From Stutzerimonas stutzeri (lineage in GTDB: Bacteria > Pseudomonadota > Gammaproteobacteria > Pseudomonadales > Pseudomonadaceae), in assembly GCF_019090095.1 (NCBI RefSeq), contig NZ_JAGQFP010000002.1:1240001-1304000 (forward strand): a stretch of DNA of 64,000 bases, given 5' to 3'. Below, in pieces: positions 8,760-19,621 of the stretch. The notes beneath the pieces were generated by a model. That model did no database searches. It saw nothing but the letters and a program-made list of their open reading frames with translations, and was not told where the DNA came from. Both the position numbers and the translations under genes were made by a program. How positions within the stretch are numbered: position 1 is the stretch's first letter; every line of letters starts with the position of its first letter.

Positions 8760-9938
8760 TCAGCGCTCGAGTGCCAGCGCGACGCCCTGGCCGCCGCCGA
8801 TGCACAGCGTTGCCAGGCCTTTGTGGGCGTCTTGGCGGATCATCTCGTGCAGCAGGGTGACCAGGATGCGGCAGCCCGATGCGCCGATCGGATGCCCGAT
8901 GGCGATCGCGCCGCCATTGACGTTGACCTTGTCAGCATCCCAACCGAGCACTTGACCGACCGACAGGGCCTGGGCGGCGAAGGCTTCGTTGGCTTCGATC
9001 AGGTCCAGCTGATCGAGCGTCCAGCCGGCTTTCTCCAGGCAGCGTCGGGTCGCGGAAACCGGCGCGATGCCCATGATGACCGGGTCGACACCGGCATTGG
9101 CGTAGCTGGCGATGCGGGCCAGGATTTGCAGGCCCAGCGCTTTGGCCTTCTCGGCACTCATCAGCAGCACGGCGGCGGCGCCGTCATTGAGGCTGGACGC
9201 GTTGCCGGCGGTGACGCTGCCGTCCTTCTTGAAGGCTGGCTTGAGCTTGGCCAGGCTCTCGGCGGTGGTGCCGGCGCGTGGTTGTTCATCGGTATCGAAA
9301 ATCAGTGGCTCGCCTTTGCGCTGCGGAATTTCGATCGGCGTGATCTCGTTCCGGAAGCGTCCGGCTTCTATCGCCGCGCTGGCTTTTTGCTGGGACGCGG
9401 CGGCGAAGGCATCCTGCGCTTCACGTGTGATGCCGTACTCGGCCACCAGGTTTTCGGCGGTAATGCCCATGTGATAGTCGTTGAACGCGTCCCATAGGCC
9501 GTCCTGGATCATGCTGTCGAGCAACTTGCCGTGACCCATGCGCAAACCGGTACGTGCCGTCGGCATCACATAGGGGGCCAGGCTCATATTCTCCATGCCG
9601 CCGGCTATGACCACCTCGGCATCACCACAGCGGATCGCTTGAGCGGCCAGATGCAGCGCCTTGAGTCCGGAGCCGCAGACCTTGTTCAGGGTCATCGCCG
9701 GCACCGCGTGCGGCAATCCGGCGTTGAGGGCGGCCTGACGAGCCGGGTTCTGGCCGGCGCCAGCGGTCAGGACCTGGCCGAGAATCACCTCATCGACCTC
9801 GGCCGGGTCGAGTTCGGTTTGTTGCAGCAGACGGCGAATGACCGCGGCGCCGAGGTCGACGGCGGGAATATTGGCCAGCGCGCCCTGGAAGCTGCCGACG
9901 GCAGTGCGGGTGGCGGCGACGATGACGACTTCTTGCAT
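8760..9938 (-). CDS. Acetyl-CoA C-acetyltransferase (thiolase)
   Basis: Condenses two acetyl-CoA to acetoacetyl-CoA, or cleaves 3-ketoacyl-CoA in the reverse direction. The 392-residue length is standard for biosynthetic-type thiolase (AtoB/PhaA). All catalytic residues are visible: Cys88 in [12 protein letters not shown], His349 in [11 protein letters not shown] and Cys379 in LCIGGGQG. The start ATG 9938 has an AGGTAAGCAG-type upstream region. No paired FadB-like gene is adjacent, so I favour a ketone-body or PHB-type thiolase over the FadA partner. The gene symbol is left open. Confidence 0.94.
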   Translation of the reverse strand: MQEVVIVAATRTAVGSFQGALANIPAVDLGAAVIRRLLQQTELDPAEVDEVILGQVLTAGAGQNPARQAALNAGLPHAVPAMTLNKVCGSGLKALHLAAQAIRCGDAEVVIAGGMENMSLAPYVMPTARTGLRMGHGKLLDSMIQDGLWDAFNDYHMGITAENLVAEYGITREAQDAFAAASQQKASAAIEAGRFRNEITPIEIPQRKGEPLIFDTDEQPRAGTTAESLAKLKPAFKKDGSVTAGNASSLNDGAAAVLLMSAEKAKALGLQILARIASYANAGVDPVIMGIAPVSATRRCLEKAGWTLDQLDLIEANEAFAAQALSVGQVLGWDADKVNVNGGAIAIGHPIGASGCRILVTLLHEMIRQDAHKGLATLCIGGGQGVALALER

Positions 9939-10030
9939 GCTGCTTACCTCCGGAAGGTGCGGGCGCCCGCGGGGCGCTCATGGTGGCACAGGCTCCGGGG
10001 TGGCTCCACAGGCGGAACCTGTCGGTCACA

Positions 10031-10936
10031 CTAGCGGATCGGTAGCCCCATTCGGCGGCGGGCGCGATGCACCGAACCGCTGCGCACGGCCCAGCGCAGC
10101 ACAGGGGCGGTACGCCTGACACCGAAGCGGATCAACTGGCGCTCGGGGCCGGACTGTTGAAGATCGAGCATCTGGCTGGCCCAGTCCGGCAGCAGATCGA
10201 CGCCGGCACGCATCATCAGCGCCCCGAAGGGTTTGGCGAGGTGGCTGGGCGCAGGGGCCTCGAAAAGTACCCGCACGATCTCGCGTGAACGCTCGTCGCA
10301 GCGCAACTGCGGCTGGATCGCCTGTAGATAGTCGGCGACCGCTTGCCGGGAGCGGGGCACTTCCCGCGCGCCCAGCGCCTCGGCGATCCGCGCCACCTCG
10401 GCGTAATAGCGATCCTGCGCCTGATCCGACAAGGCCGGGTTGAGGTAACGCAGGTGCGCCTTGAGAAAACTGCTGACCTCGGCGACGTGCACCCAGGTCA
10501 GCAGCTCGGGATCGGAGGCCGCATACCGGCGGCCATCAGGCGCATGGCCGGTCACCTGTAGATGGATGGTACGGACGCGCTCGATCAGCCGCTGTGCGTC
10601 GGCCTGGCTGCCGAAGGTCGTGGCGGAGATGAACTGCCCAGTACGTCTTAGCCGGCCGAGCAGGTCTTCGCGAAAGTTCGAGTGATCCCAGACGCCCGCG
10701 AGCGCGAGAGGGTGCAGGGCCTGCAGCAGCAGAGCGGAAATCCCGCCTACCATCATCGAGGTGAAATCGCCGTGCACACGCCAGCAGACCGCATCCGGGC
10801 CGAACAGGCCAGGGTCGCCTGGCGGATTTTCGTAATCGACACCGCCGATGGCCAGGCCGGTAAGGCTGAGCACTTGCGCTTCGATATGACGGCGAATGGG
10901 TTCCATGGCGGATCTGATCGGCAGGGGGAGGCTCAT
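10031..10936 (-). CDS. MpaB/DUF2236 family oxygenase-like protein
   Basis: A 301-residue cytosolic protein of the DUF2236 family, now grouped with latex-clearing protein Lcp and the fungal MpaB oxygenase, which are b-type heme enzymes. Conserved features visible are WRVHGDFTSMMVGGISALLLQALHPLALAGV, the TTFGSQADAQRLIERVRTIH segment with a His, and LLTWVHVAEVSSFLKAH with another His. The His residues are candidate heme ligands by family analogy. The true substrate is unknown; bacterial members are mostly uncharacterised. No operon partner is visible. Confidence 0.85.
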   Translation of the reverse strand: MSLPLPIRSAMEPIRRHIEAQVLSLTGLAIGGVDYENPPGDPGLFGPDAVCWRVHGDFTSMMVGGISALLLQALHPLALAGVWDHSNFREDLLGRLRRTGQFISATTFGSQADAQRLIERVRTIHLQVTGHAPDGRRYAASDPELLTWVHVAEVSSFLKAHLRYLNPALSDQAQDRYYAEVARIAEALGAREVPRSRQAVADYLQAIQPQLRCDERSREIVRVLFEAPAPSHLAKPFGALMMRAGVDLLPDWASQMLDLQQSGPERQLIRFGVRRTAPVLRWAVRSGSVHRARRRMGLPIR

Positions 10937-11052
10937 GTTACGCCAAGCCCAGCATCAGGATGCGCCATGCCCGATGGGGGACGGCCACACACCGCTAAAC
11001 GCTGCGGCGAGCGGCACGCCGGGCCGGTGAGAGAGCCCGGCGTGCGAGCGGA

Positions 11053-12717
11053 TCAGCCGCGATGGCGACCACGGAAGAAGTCGATCAGGCCCTGGGTCGA
11101 CGCATCCTCGGCCGGTGGCGCATCGAAGCTGGTCATCTGACCGTAGACGGCCTTGCCGAGCTCCTTGCCGAGTTCGACGCCCCATTGGTCGAAGGAGTTG
11201 ATACCCCAGATCACGCCCTGGACAAATACCTTGTGCTCGTAGAGTGCAATCAGTGCCCCCAGGCGGCCGGGGCTGATGGTTTCCATGACCACGGTATTGC
11301 TCGGGCGATTGCCCGGAATGACCTTGTGCGGGGCCAGACGCTGCACTTCGGCCTCGTCCATGCCTTTGGCGCGCAGTTCGGCCTCGGCCTCCTCGCGGGT
11401 CTTGCCGAGCATCAGCGCCTGGCTCTGCGACAGGCAGTTGGCGTAGAGCCATTCATGGTGATCGGCGACCGGGTTGTGGCTGACCACCGGCACGATGAAG
11501 TCGGCCGGAATCAGGGGGGTGCCCTGGTGCAGCAACTGGTGATAGGCATGCTGGCCATTGGCGCCGACCCCGCCCCAGATGACCGGGCCGGTGGTACAGG
11601 ACACCGGCGTGCCATCCTGGCGTACGCTCTTGCCGTTGGATTCCATGTCCATCTGCTGCAGGTGTTTGACGAAGTTGCGCAGGTAGTGGTCGTAGGGCAG
11701 GAAGGCGTAGCTCTGGGCACCCCAGAAGTTGTGGTACCAGACGCCGAGCATGGCCAGCAGCACGGGCATGTTGCTTTCGAACGGCTCGTTGAGGAAATGC
11801 TGGTCCATGCTGTAGGCGCCGGACAACAGATCCTTGAAGTTGGACATGCCGATGGCCAGCGCGATGGGCAGCCCGATCGCCGACCACAGGGAATAGCGGC
11901 CGCCGACCCAGTCCCACATCGGGAAGACGTTCTTCTCGCGGATGCCGAAATCGACCGCGGCCTGCTTGTTGCTGGTGACCGCGATGAAATGGCGGTAGAG
12001 CTTCTCTTCGGTGCCGCCCTTGCCCAGGTACCAGGTGCGCGCAGCCTGAGCGTTCTTCAGGGTCTCCAGCGTGCCGAAGGTCTTGCTGGAAATGATGAAC
12101 AGGGTGGTCTCGACGTTCAGCTTGGCCGTCACCTCGCGGAACTCGCTGCCGTCGATGTTGGCCAGGTAGTGAGTGCGAACCCCATGCTGGGTGAACGGCA
12201 GCAGCGCCTCGGATACCAGCTGCGGGCCGAGGAACGATCCGCCGATGCCGATATTCACCACGTCGGTGATCGTCTTGTCGCTGAAGCCACGCCAGAGGTT
12301 GTTGTGGATGCGGGTGACGATGTCGGTCATCTGCGCCAGCGCTGCATGGACATCGCGCATGATGTTGCGGCCGTCGACCAGAACCGAGTCACCCATCGGA
12401 CGGCGCAGGGCAGTGTGCAGCACCGGACGGTTCTCCGACGCGTTGATTCGCTCGCCTTCGAACATGGCGCGGGCGGCCTGTTCTACGCCGGCCTCACGCG
12501 CCAGGTTCACCAGTAGCGTGCGCGTCTCGGGAGTGATCAGGTTCTTCGAGTAGTCCAGGAACAGGCCGCAGCAGGAAACCGACAGTTCATCGAAGCGCGT
12601 CGGATCGGCCTTGAACGCTTCGCGCATGCTGAAATGCTGCATGGCCAGGCGATGTTCTTCCAAGGCCTTCCAGGACAACAGGCCGGTGGCATCGAGAGGG
12701 TGCTGGTAGTAGCTCAT
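11053..12717 (-). CDS. pgi: Glucose-6-phosphate isomerase
   Basis: Interconverts glucose-6-phosphate and fructose-6-phosphate. The protein has 554 residues, close to the pseudomonad length. The start is ATG 12717 ([20 protein letters not shown]) with AAAGGAAG upstream; the longer open frame is untranslated leader. Visible family motifs are [20 protein letters not shown], the SIS-domain [31 protein letters not shown] and [22 protein letters not shown]. In pseudomonads this enzyme works mainly in the cyclic Entner-Doudoroff direction. It follows panD on the same strand after a strong terminator and has its own structured leader. Confidence 0.98.
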   Translation of the reverse strand: MSYYQHPLDATGLLSWKALEEHRLAMQHFSMREAFKADPTRFDELSVSCCGLFLDYSKNLITPETRTLLVNLAREAGVEQAARAMFEGERINASENRPVLHTALRRPMGDSVLVDGRNIMRDVHAALAQMTDIVTRIHNNLWRGFSDKTITDVVNIGIGGSFLGPQLVSEALLPFTQHGVRTHYLANIDGSEFREVTAKLNVETTLFIISSKTFGTLETLKNAQAARTWYLGKGGTEEKLYRHFIAVTSNKQAAVDFGIREKNVFPMWDWVGGRYSLWSAIGLPIALAIGMSNFKDLLSGAYSMDQHFLNEPFESNMPVLLAMLGVWYHNFWGAQSYAFLPYDHYLRNFVKHLQQMDMESNGKSVRQDGTPVSCTTGPVIWGGVGANGQHAYHQLLHQGTPLIPADFIVPVVSHNPVADHHEWLYANCLSQSQALMLGKTREEAEAELRAKGMDEAEVQRLAPHKVIPGNRPSNTVVMETISPGRLGALIALYEHKVFVQGVIWGINSFDQWGVELGKELGKAVYGQMTSFDAPPAEDASTQGLIDFFRGRHRG

Positions 12718-12744
12718 GGGTGTTCGGCTTCCTTTGCGTTGGCG

Positions 12745-12778
12745 GACCGTCCGCGGGTCTGCGGTGGGGCGGACGGTC
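12745..12778 (-). promoter_or_regulatory. Strong stem-loop in the pgi leader
   Basis: GACCGTCCGC (12745-12754) and GCGGACGGTC (12769-12778) are perfect 10-bp complementary arms around a 14-nt loop, ending 27 bp before the pgi ATG. With the terminator at 12984-13020 it accounts for the structured parts of the 322-bp pgi-panD gap. The rest of the gap (12779-12983) shows no gene and presumably holds the pgi promoter. Confidence 0.6.
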
Positions 12779-12983
12779 ATTCGATCATGCTGGCACGCAA
12801 GCATTCATCCTGAATGCAGCAGGCGCGTACCGCGACGGTTGAGGCCGTAGCGGCGACGGTGCGTCCTGCACCGTCGAGACTGGTCTGACTGGCAAAAACG
12901 CGCAGCGTTCCGAAGCGTTGCGCTCGCAGCGCAGCGTAACACCTGGGCCAGTGCCGACGACGGCTGGCGGGGCAAACCCTGGC

Positions 12984-13020
12984 CATAAAAAAAGCCCGCA
13001 GCGCGGCAGCGGTGCGGGCT
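12984..13020 (-). terminator. Rho-independent terminator of panD
   Basis: Read on the minus strand: AGCCCGCA (13020-13013) pairs with TGCGGGCT (13000-12993), followed by seven T residues. It closes the panB-panC-panD unit. Confidence 0.93.
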
Positions 13021-13039
13021 TGTCTAATCACCAAACCGA

Positions 13040-13420
13040 TCAGGCGACCTGAACCGGGATGGCATTGCTGGTGTGGCTGAGCTCGCCATCGGCGCCCATG
13101 TAAAGGACATGGGGCTTGAAGTTGGCCAGTTCGGCTTCGCTGTAATGGGCATAGGCGCAGATGATCAGGCGATGTCCGACGCCAGCCTTGTGCGCGGCGG
13201 CGCCATTGACCGAGATGATCTTCGAGCCTTCTTCGCCGCGGATGGCGTAGGTGGTGAAGCGCTCGCCATTGTCGACGTTGTAGATCTGGATCTGTTCGTA
13301 TTCACGGATGCCGGCGAGGTCCAGCCAGTCACCGTCGATGGCGCAGGAGCCTTCGTAGTCCAGCACCGAATGGGTCACCTGGGCGCGGTGCAGTTTGGCC
13401 TTGAGCATGATGGCGTGCAT
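13040..13420 (-). CDS. panD: Aspartate 1-decarboxylase
   Basis: Makes beta-alanine from aspartate for pantothenate synthesis. The 126-residue proenzyme cleaves itself between Gly24 and Ser25 in the visible [10 protein letters not shown] to give the pyruvoyl cofactor. Other family residues are Lys9 (LKAKLHRA), Tyr58 region ([14 protein letters not shown]) and [20 protein letters not shown]. It lies about 110 bp after panC on the same strand and ends in a strong terminator, so it is the last gene of the pantothenate group. Confidence 0.98.
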   Translation of the reverse strand: MHAIMLKAKLHRAQVTHSVLDYEGSCAIDGDWLDLAGIREYEQIQIYNVDNGERFTTYAIRGEEGSKIISVNGAAAHKAGVGHRLIICAYAHYSEAELANFKPHVLYMGADGELSHTSNAIPVQVA

Positions 13421-13531
13421 GGCGGGGTCCTCCGGGTGCGCAAGCGGCGCAGAGTGTGCCCGAACCCCGGGGTGCGATCAATACCGGGGCGGGCGGAGCG
13501 GGTGCCGATGATCGGCTCGAGCAGCTGTGGA

Positions 13532-14383
13532 TCAGGCGGTATGAAGCTGCAAATTGTCGATCAGTCGGGTCTTGCCAAGATAGGCTGCCGCCAGGATCAC
13601 CAGGTCATGGTGGTCGGGCAGGGCCGGTTGCAGGTCCGTGGCATGGCGGATCTCCAGATAATCCGGGCGAAGACCTGCGGCTTGCAAGGCCTGCTTGCCG
13701 GATGCCAGCAGGGCGGGGTAGTCGCGCTCGCCCTGGCGGATGGACTCGGCCAGTTGCTGCAGTGTGCGATACAGCACCGGAGCGGTCGCGCGCTCCTCGG
13801 CGCTGAGATAGCCATTGCGCGAAGACAGCGCCAGTCCGTCTTCGGCGCGCACGATGGGCTCGCCGATGATCTGCACGGGCATGTTCAGGTCGCGGACCAT
13901 GGTGCGGATCACGGCCAGTTGCTGGTAGTCCTTTTCGCCAAACACGGCGAGGTCGGGCAGCACCATGTTGAACAATTTGCTGACGACCGTGGATACGCCA
14001 TCGAAATGACCGGGACGGCTACCGCCACACAGCCCTTCGGATACGCCCGGTACGCGGACAATGGTCTGTAGCGCCTGGCCGTGGGGGTACATCTCTTCGA
14101 CGCTCGGGGCAAACAACAGATGGCAGCCGGCGTTGAACAGCTTGTCCTGATCGGCGCTGAGCGTCCGGGGATAGCTGGCCAGGTCTTCGTTGGGACCGAA
14201 CTGCAGCGGGTTGACGAAGATGCTGGCCACAACGAAATCGGCTCGCTGGCCGGCCTTCTTCACCAGCGCGATATGGCCGGCATGCAGGTTACCCATGGTC
14301 GGCACGAAGCCGATGCGCTTGCCCTCACCGCGCGCGCGGGTCACCGCGGCACGCAAATCGGCGACAGTCCTAACCACGTTCAT
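13532..14383 (-). CDS. panC: Pantothenate synthetase
   Basis: ATP-dependent ligation of pantoate and beta-alanine. The protein has 283 residues, the normal size. The start is ATG 14383 ([18 protein letters not shown]); the frame upstream overlaps panB and is not used. Nucleotidyltransferase motifs are [16 protein letters not shown] (HIGH-type), [32 protein letters not shown] and the KMSKS-like [10 protein letters not shown]. It overlaps the panB stop by 4 bp (ATGA), which indicates translational coupling. Confidence 0.98.
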   Translation of the reverse strand: MNVVRTVADLRAAVTRARGEGKRIGFVPTMGNLHAGHIALVKKAGQRADFVVASIFVNPLQFGPNEDLASYPRTLSADQDKLFNAGCHLLFAPSVEEMYPHGQALQTIVRVPGVSEGLCGGSRPGHFDGVSTVVSKLFNMVLPDLAVFGEKDYQQLAVIRTMVRDLNMPVQIIGEPIVRAEDGLALSSRNGYLSAEERATAPVLYRTLQQLAESIRQGERDYPALLASGKQALQAAGLRPDYLEIRHATDLQPALPDHHDLVILAAAYLGKTRLIDNLQLHTA

Positions 14384-15180
14384 GCTGAGAATCCATGTTC
14401 GGCTGCGGGAAAATCTGCGCTCTTCACGGCCTGGACGTAGGCCGCGATAGCGCTGGGAATGTCGCCCTGCTGCTGCATGAAGTTCTTGACGAACTTCGGT
14501 GCGCGTCCGCTCAGCGACAGCCCGAGCATATCGTGCAGCACCAGGACCTGACCATCGGTGGCGCTGCCCGCGCCGATGCCGATCACCGGCACCTCGACCG
14601 CGCGGGTGATGCGGGCGGCCAGTTCGCTGGGTACGCACTCGAGCAGAAGCAATGCGGCGCCGGCAGCTTCGAGGGCCTGCGCATCGGCAATCATCTGCTG
14701 TGCCTGGGCTTCCTGCCTGCCCTGTACCTTGTAACCGCCGAACAGGTTCACCGCCTGAGGCGTCAGCCCCATGTGCGCGCAGACCGGGATGCCTCGCTCG
14801 GCGAGCAGGCGAATGGAGTCGGCCAGCCAGGCCGCACCCTCGAGCTTGACCATGTGCGCGCCAGCTTTCATCAGCGTCGCGGAGTTGTTCAGCGTCTGCT
14901 CAATCGTCGCGTTGGCCATGAAAGGCAGGTCCGTCACGATCATCGCACCACGGTTGCCGCGTTTGACGCAGGCGGTGTGGTAGGCCATTTCTTCGACGGT
15001 GACAGGCAGGGTGCTGTCGTGTCCTTGCAGCACCATGCCCAAGGAGTCGCCGATTAGCAGCATCTCGACGCCCGCTTCGCAGGCGGTCTTGGCGAAGGTC
15101 GCGTCATAGCAGGTGAGCATGACGATCTTCTCGCCTTTCTGCTTGAGGCCTTGCAGGGTGGTCAGGGTTACGTCTGGCAT
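14380..15180 (-). CDS. panB: 3-methyl-2-oxobutanoate hydroxymethyltransferase
   Basis: First committed step of pantothenate synthesis: adds a hydroxymethyl group from 5,10-methylene-THF to ketoisovalerate, giving ketopantoate. The protein has 266 residues. The start is ATG 15180 ([13 protein letters not shown]) behind TAGGAGG. Family motifs are [40 protein letters not shown] and [20 protein letters not shown]. panC follows with a 4-bp overlap. The leader carries the inverted-repeat element described separately, which ends only a few bases before the Shine-Dalgarno. Confidence 0.98.
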   Translation of the reverse strand: MPDVTLTTLQGLKQKGEKIVMLTCYDATFAKTACEAGVEMLLIGDSLGMVLQGHDSTLPVTVEEMAYHTACVKRGNRGAMIVTDLPFMANATIEQTLNNSATLMKAGAHMVKLEGAAWLADSIRLLAERGIPVCAHMGLTPQAVNLFGGYKVQGRQEAQAQQMIADAQALEAAGAALLLLECVPSELAARITRAVEVPVIGIGAGSATDGQVLVLHDMLGLSLSGRAPKFVKNFMQQQGDIPSAIAAYVQAVKSADFPAAEHGFSA

Positions 15181-15196
15181 GAATGCCGTCCTCCTA

Positions 15197-15288
15197 GGGG
15201 CTGTTGACGTTCGTCGCGAGCCGCGTTGCTGCGTCAAATGGCGCCAGGCAGGCTCCGGCGCGACCGCGTACGAAACTTCAACAGCACC
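15197..15288. repeat. Imperfect inverted-repeat element upstream of panB
   Basis: The left end AGGGGCTGTTGACGTTCGT and the reverse complement of the right end (AGGTGCTGTTGAAGTTTCGT) match over about 20-24 bases with small gaps, enclosing about 45 bp of GC-rich sequence. The element abuts the panB Shine-Dalgarno. Size and ends suit a small dispersed palindromic repeat, but copy number cannot be judged from one window. Confidence 0.5.
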
Positions 15289-15403
15289 TGGGGCCCTGAG
15301 GGCAACGGTTGCCGTCGGGGCGCCAGCGGCGGCTGCCTCATTCGACACGTGCCGGTAGCGGGCGCTTATAGTCCCGATGGCGGGATGCTAAGTCAATCGG
15401 AGT

Positions 15404-15439
15404 GTTACCGCTGCGTTACGTCTGTTACCGGCCGGTTAC
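15404..15439. repeat. Four GTTAC repeats at the folK 3' end
   Basis: GTTAC occurs at 15404, 15415, 15424 and 15435, in the same orientation with starts 11, 9 and 11 bp apart. The last copy overlaps the folK stop region. They may be phased protein-binding sites for the panB promoter, or chance. Confidence 0.4.
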
Positions 15440-15930
15440 AACGCCTCGTCGAGGCGTTCCAGGCCTTCGTAGGGGCAGGCGGCCAGTAGTTCGCTCAAGT
15501 GCCTGCCATCGGCCAGACGCAGCGCGGCAGGCGCCACCTCGGCGAGCGGGTAGAGCACGAAGGCTCTCGCGTGAAGATGGTAGTGCGGCACCGTCAGGCG
15601 TGGTTCAGCGAGCACCCGGTCGCCGAACAGCAAGATATCCAGGTCCAGCGTGCGCGGTCCCCAGCGCTCGGCTTTGCGTTCACGCCCTTGCACCTGCTCG
15701 ATCGCCTGCAACGCATCGAGCAGGTCCAGCGGCGTCAGGGACGTTTCGAGCACGGCAACGGCATTGTTGTAGCGAGGCTGGTCCGACGGGCCGAGCGGAT
15801 CGCTGACATACAGCGACGAGACACCGACGAGCCGGGTCGAGGGGATATTTTCCAGCGCCTCGAGGGCATTGCGAAGCTGCTGGCGCGGCTCGGCCAGATT
15901 ACTGCCCAGGCCGATGTAGACCCGCTCCAT
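15436..15930 (-). CDS. folK: 2-amino-4-hydroxy-6-hydroxymethyldihydropteridine pyrophosphokinase
   Basis: Transfers pyrophosphate from ATP to the pterin precursor in folate synthesis. The 164-residue length fits. Visible motifs are the N-terminal YIGLGSNLAEP, the NNAVAVLET region and the HPPK signature RWGPRTLDLDILLFGD, followed by PHYHLHARAFVLYPLAEVAP. It starts 2 bp after the pcnB stop on the same strand, so pcnB-folK are co-transcribed, the arrangement known in other gammaproteobacteria. Confidence 0.98.
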   Translation of the reverse strand: MERVYIGLGSNLAEPRQQLRNALEALENIPSTRLVGVSSLYVSDPLGPSDQPRYNNAVAVLETSLTPLDLLDALQAIEQVQGRERKAERWGPRTLDLDILLFGDRVLAEPRLTVPHYHLHARAFVLYPLAEVAPAALRLADGRHLSELLAACPYEGLERLDEAL

Positions 15931-15932
15931 CG

Positions 15933-17330
15933 TTATTCCGCCGATGCCGGTGCGCTATCGTTTGGGCCGCGTTTGCGCCGCCCGCTGCGCCGCCGTTTGC
16001 GTGGTGCGCCGCTGCCGTCATCCTTGCTGCTCAGGCCGCGGATCATCGTACGCCGTTCGCTGTCATTGGCCTCTTGATAGTCAGTCCACCATTCACCGAG
16101 GCCGTCGGTTTGCTCACCGGCGCTTTCGCGCAGCAGGAGAAAGTCATAGCCCGCACGGAAGCGCGGGTTGTCCAGTAGCTGATCGGCACGACGGCCCTGG
16201 CGACGCGGCAGACGCTCCTGCATGTCCCAGATCTCGCGCATCGGCATGGTGAAGCGCTTCGGAATGGCGGTGCGCTGGCACTGCTCCCAGATCAGGTCAT
16301 GGGCGGCTTCCTGCATGGCCGGGATCGGCGGCATTCCGCGGCCCTGCAGCTCGGCGACCCGGGCCGGTAGGGCAGGCCAGAGCAAGGCGGCGAAGAGGAA
16401 CGCCGGCGTCACTGGTTTGCCCTGGGCGATACGCTCGTCTGTATTGGCCAGAGCATTGCGAATCAGGGTCCCGGTGTATTCCGGGTTGTCTTCGAGCGCC
16501 TCGGCACTGGCCGGGAACAGCGGTGCGAAAAGATCGTGCTCCAGTAACAGTTCGAAGGTGCGCTCGGCTTTGCCGCCGAGGAAGAGCTTGAGAATCTCGT
16601 CGAACAAGCGGGCCGAGGGCACATCGTTTAAAAGGTCGGCCAGTTCGGCGATGGGCTCGGCGCTATGCTGTTCGATCTCGAAGTCCAGCTTGGCGGCGAA
16701 GCGCACCGCGCGGAGCATGCGCACAGGGTCTTCCTGATAGCGCTGTTCGGGATCGCCGATCAGGCGAATCAGCCGGTTGCGAATGTCGCGAACGCCATGG
16801 GTGTGGTCGAGGATGCGCTCGCTCGAGGGATCGTAGTACAGCGCATTGATGGTGAAATCGCGTCGCTGTGCGTCGTCTTCCAGCGTGCCATAGATGTTGT
16901 CGCGCAGGATGCGGCCGCTTTCGTTGCGTGACGCCAGGTGATTGTCTTCGTCATCGTCCGCCTCGGGGTGGTTTGCCCGGAAGGTGGCAACCTCGATGAT
17001 CTCCCGGCCGAAATGCACATGCACCAGCTTGAAGCGACGGCCGATGACGCGGGCATTGCGAAATTCGGCGCGGACCTGCTCGGGCGTGGCGCTGGTGGCC
17101 ACGTCATAGTCTTTCGGTGTCACTTCCAGCAGAAGATCGCGAACACAGCCGCCGACGACATAGGCTTCATAGCCGGCATGCTGAAGGCGCTCGACGACGC
17201 TGACGGCGTGCCGGCTCAGATCGTTGCGGTGCAGCGAGTGCTGCCGGCTGGACAGTATTTCGGGGGTGCGGCGAGTATGCGGCAATCGGCGCAGGGGAAG
17301 ACGAAAAGACTGGAACAGCTTTTTCAGCAT
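15933..17330 (-). CDS. pcnB: Poly(A) polymerase I
   Basis: Adds 3' poly(A) tails that promote RNA decay. The protein has 465 residues from ATG 17330 (MLKKLFQSFRLPLRRLP); the longer frame is leader. The nucleotidyltransferase core shows YVVGGCVRDLLLE and PKDYDVATSATPEQ with the catalytic Asp pair, and RRDFTINALYYDP. The RNA-binding region has RYQEDPVRMLRAVRFAAKL. The C-terminal tail is strongly basic (PRKRRRSGRRKRG), as is usual for PcnB rather than the CCA-adding enzyme. It lies directly downstream of crcZ, whose end carries no clear U-tract on this strand, so read-through from crcZ is conceivable. Confidence 0.96.
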   Translation of the reverse strand: MLKKLFQSFRLPLRRLPHTRRTPEILSSRQHSLHRNDLSRHAVSVVERLQHAGYEAYVVGGCVRDLLLEVTPKDYDVATSATPEQVRAEFRNARVIGRRFKLVHVHFGREIIEVATFRANHPEADDDEDNHLASRNESGRILRDNIYGTLEDDAQRRDFTINALYYDPSSERILDHTHGVRDIRNRLIRLIGDPEQRYQEDPVRMLRAVRFAAKLDFEIEQHSAEPIAELADLLNDVPSARLFDEILKLFLGGKAERTFELLLEHDLFAPLFPASAEALEDNPEYTGTLIRNALANTDERIAQGKPVTPAFLFAALLWPALPARVAELQGRGMPPIPAMQEAAHDLIWEQCQRTAIPKRFTMPMREIWDMQERLPRRQGRRADQLLDNPRFRAGYDFLLLRESAGEQTDGLGEWWTDYQEANDSERRTMIRGLSSKDDGSGAPRKRRRSGRRKRGPNDSAPASAE

Positions 17331-17467
17331 GAGAGGCACTGTGTGGCGAAATGACGGGGTGGCGAAGCGAATGGCCACGAAACGAGCGTGGATTCTAGCA
17401 CCGGGAGCAGGGATGGTGAACGAAGCGCGGGGAGGTGTCAAAGAACGGCCGGAGCCAGGAAGCACTA

Positions 17468-17832
17468 GGGGGAGCCGAAGCTCCCCCTTTAAATGATGTC
17501 GCGTGCTTTGTTGTTATTAGTATTTCGGGCGTGTTGTTTTTGTTTGGTCACCCGTTCCCTTCAGCTAAAGCTTCCGGGAGTCGCTCCTACGTTGGGAGCC
17601 AAGAGCAAACGGATTTCTTTGGTCGCTGATTTGCCATCGATCATTGATCCAACCAGTTCAGGCGCTGCTGATGCAGTTTTTGTTGTTCTCGGCCTGGTCG
17701 TGGGGCAAAACCCCGTTTGGCATTTCCTCTCCAAAAGAATCAGTTAGCTACGTCTCTGCCTTCTTGTTTTTGTTCTGCTAGAGCCGGTACGTCTTGTTCT
17801 TATTGTGGGTCTGCTTGTTATTGTTGTTGTGC
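17468..17832 (-). ncRNA. crcZ: CrcZ regulatory small RNA
   Basis: An RNA of about 365 nt transcribed leftward between cbrB and pcnB, the syntenic position of CrcZ in pseudomonads. It sequesters the Hfq-Crc complex and thereby relieves catabolite repression. The minus strand is A-rich with at least six AAnAAnAA-type CA motifs, at plus-strand 17815-17830, 17794-17805, 17761-17776, 17676-17688, 17534-17545 and 17508-17519. No credible protein frame exists. The 5' end is inferred from the sigma-54 promoter at 17842-17858. The 3' end is set at the hairpin 17468-17487 (GGGGGAGC-TTCG-GCTCCCCC on the minus strand), which lacks a T-run in this direction, so the exact end is uncertain. Confidence 0.92.
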
Positions 17833-17841
17833 CAGATAGAA

Positions 17842-17858
17842 AGCATTTGCCGTGCCAG
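17842..17858 (-). promoter_or_regulatory. Sigma-54 promoter of crcZ
   Basis: On the minus strand CTGGCACGGCAAATGCT has GG and GC separated by exactly 10 bp and matches TGGCACG-N4-TTGCT except for one base. It lies downstream of cbrB, whose product activates RpoN promoters. The predicted start is near 17832. Confidence 0.88.
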
Positions 17859-17913
17859 TTTTTGAAAATCCTTTGTTTTCAATGGCTTGAGGAAATCTGT
17901 CATTTTTTGAGGC

Positions 17914-17952
17914 GATAAAAAACCGGGTTCCCGTTACCGATGAACCCGGTTT
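17914..17952 (-). terminator. Rho-independent terminator of cbrB
   Basis: On the minus strand AAACCGGGTTC (17952-17942) pairs with GAACCCGGTTT (17930-17920), followed by a T-run. It separates cbrAB from crcZ. Confidence 0.93.
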
Positions 17953-17985
17953 CTGTTACGCCCTGGTGGGGTGGGTAACAACCCG

Positions 17986-19413
<1,428 letters not shown>

Positions 19414-19621
19414 CAGTACTCTCTCGACGGTCTGAAGGCGGCTGTGAACAGGTGCTGCGCGGTGTCGCTGGACGGACATTGCGCGGCCTGTGCACGCGAT
19501 CGCGATACGGCGTGGATCTGCTTCGGCGAGGGTTGCGGTGTCATCTCGTCAAGCTCCGGCGAGGCGAACGGTTCGCTGAGGCCTGCGTGGCCGAACAACG
19601 GGGCCGGCGCCTATCGCCTCT

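Noticed and set aside
17493..17747. 84-residue plus-strand frame inside the cbrB-pcnB gap
   Set aside because: It is the complement of the CrcZ RNA; its Phe/Leu/Val-rich content comes from the reverse of the A-rich CA motifs.
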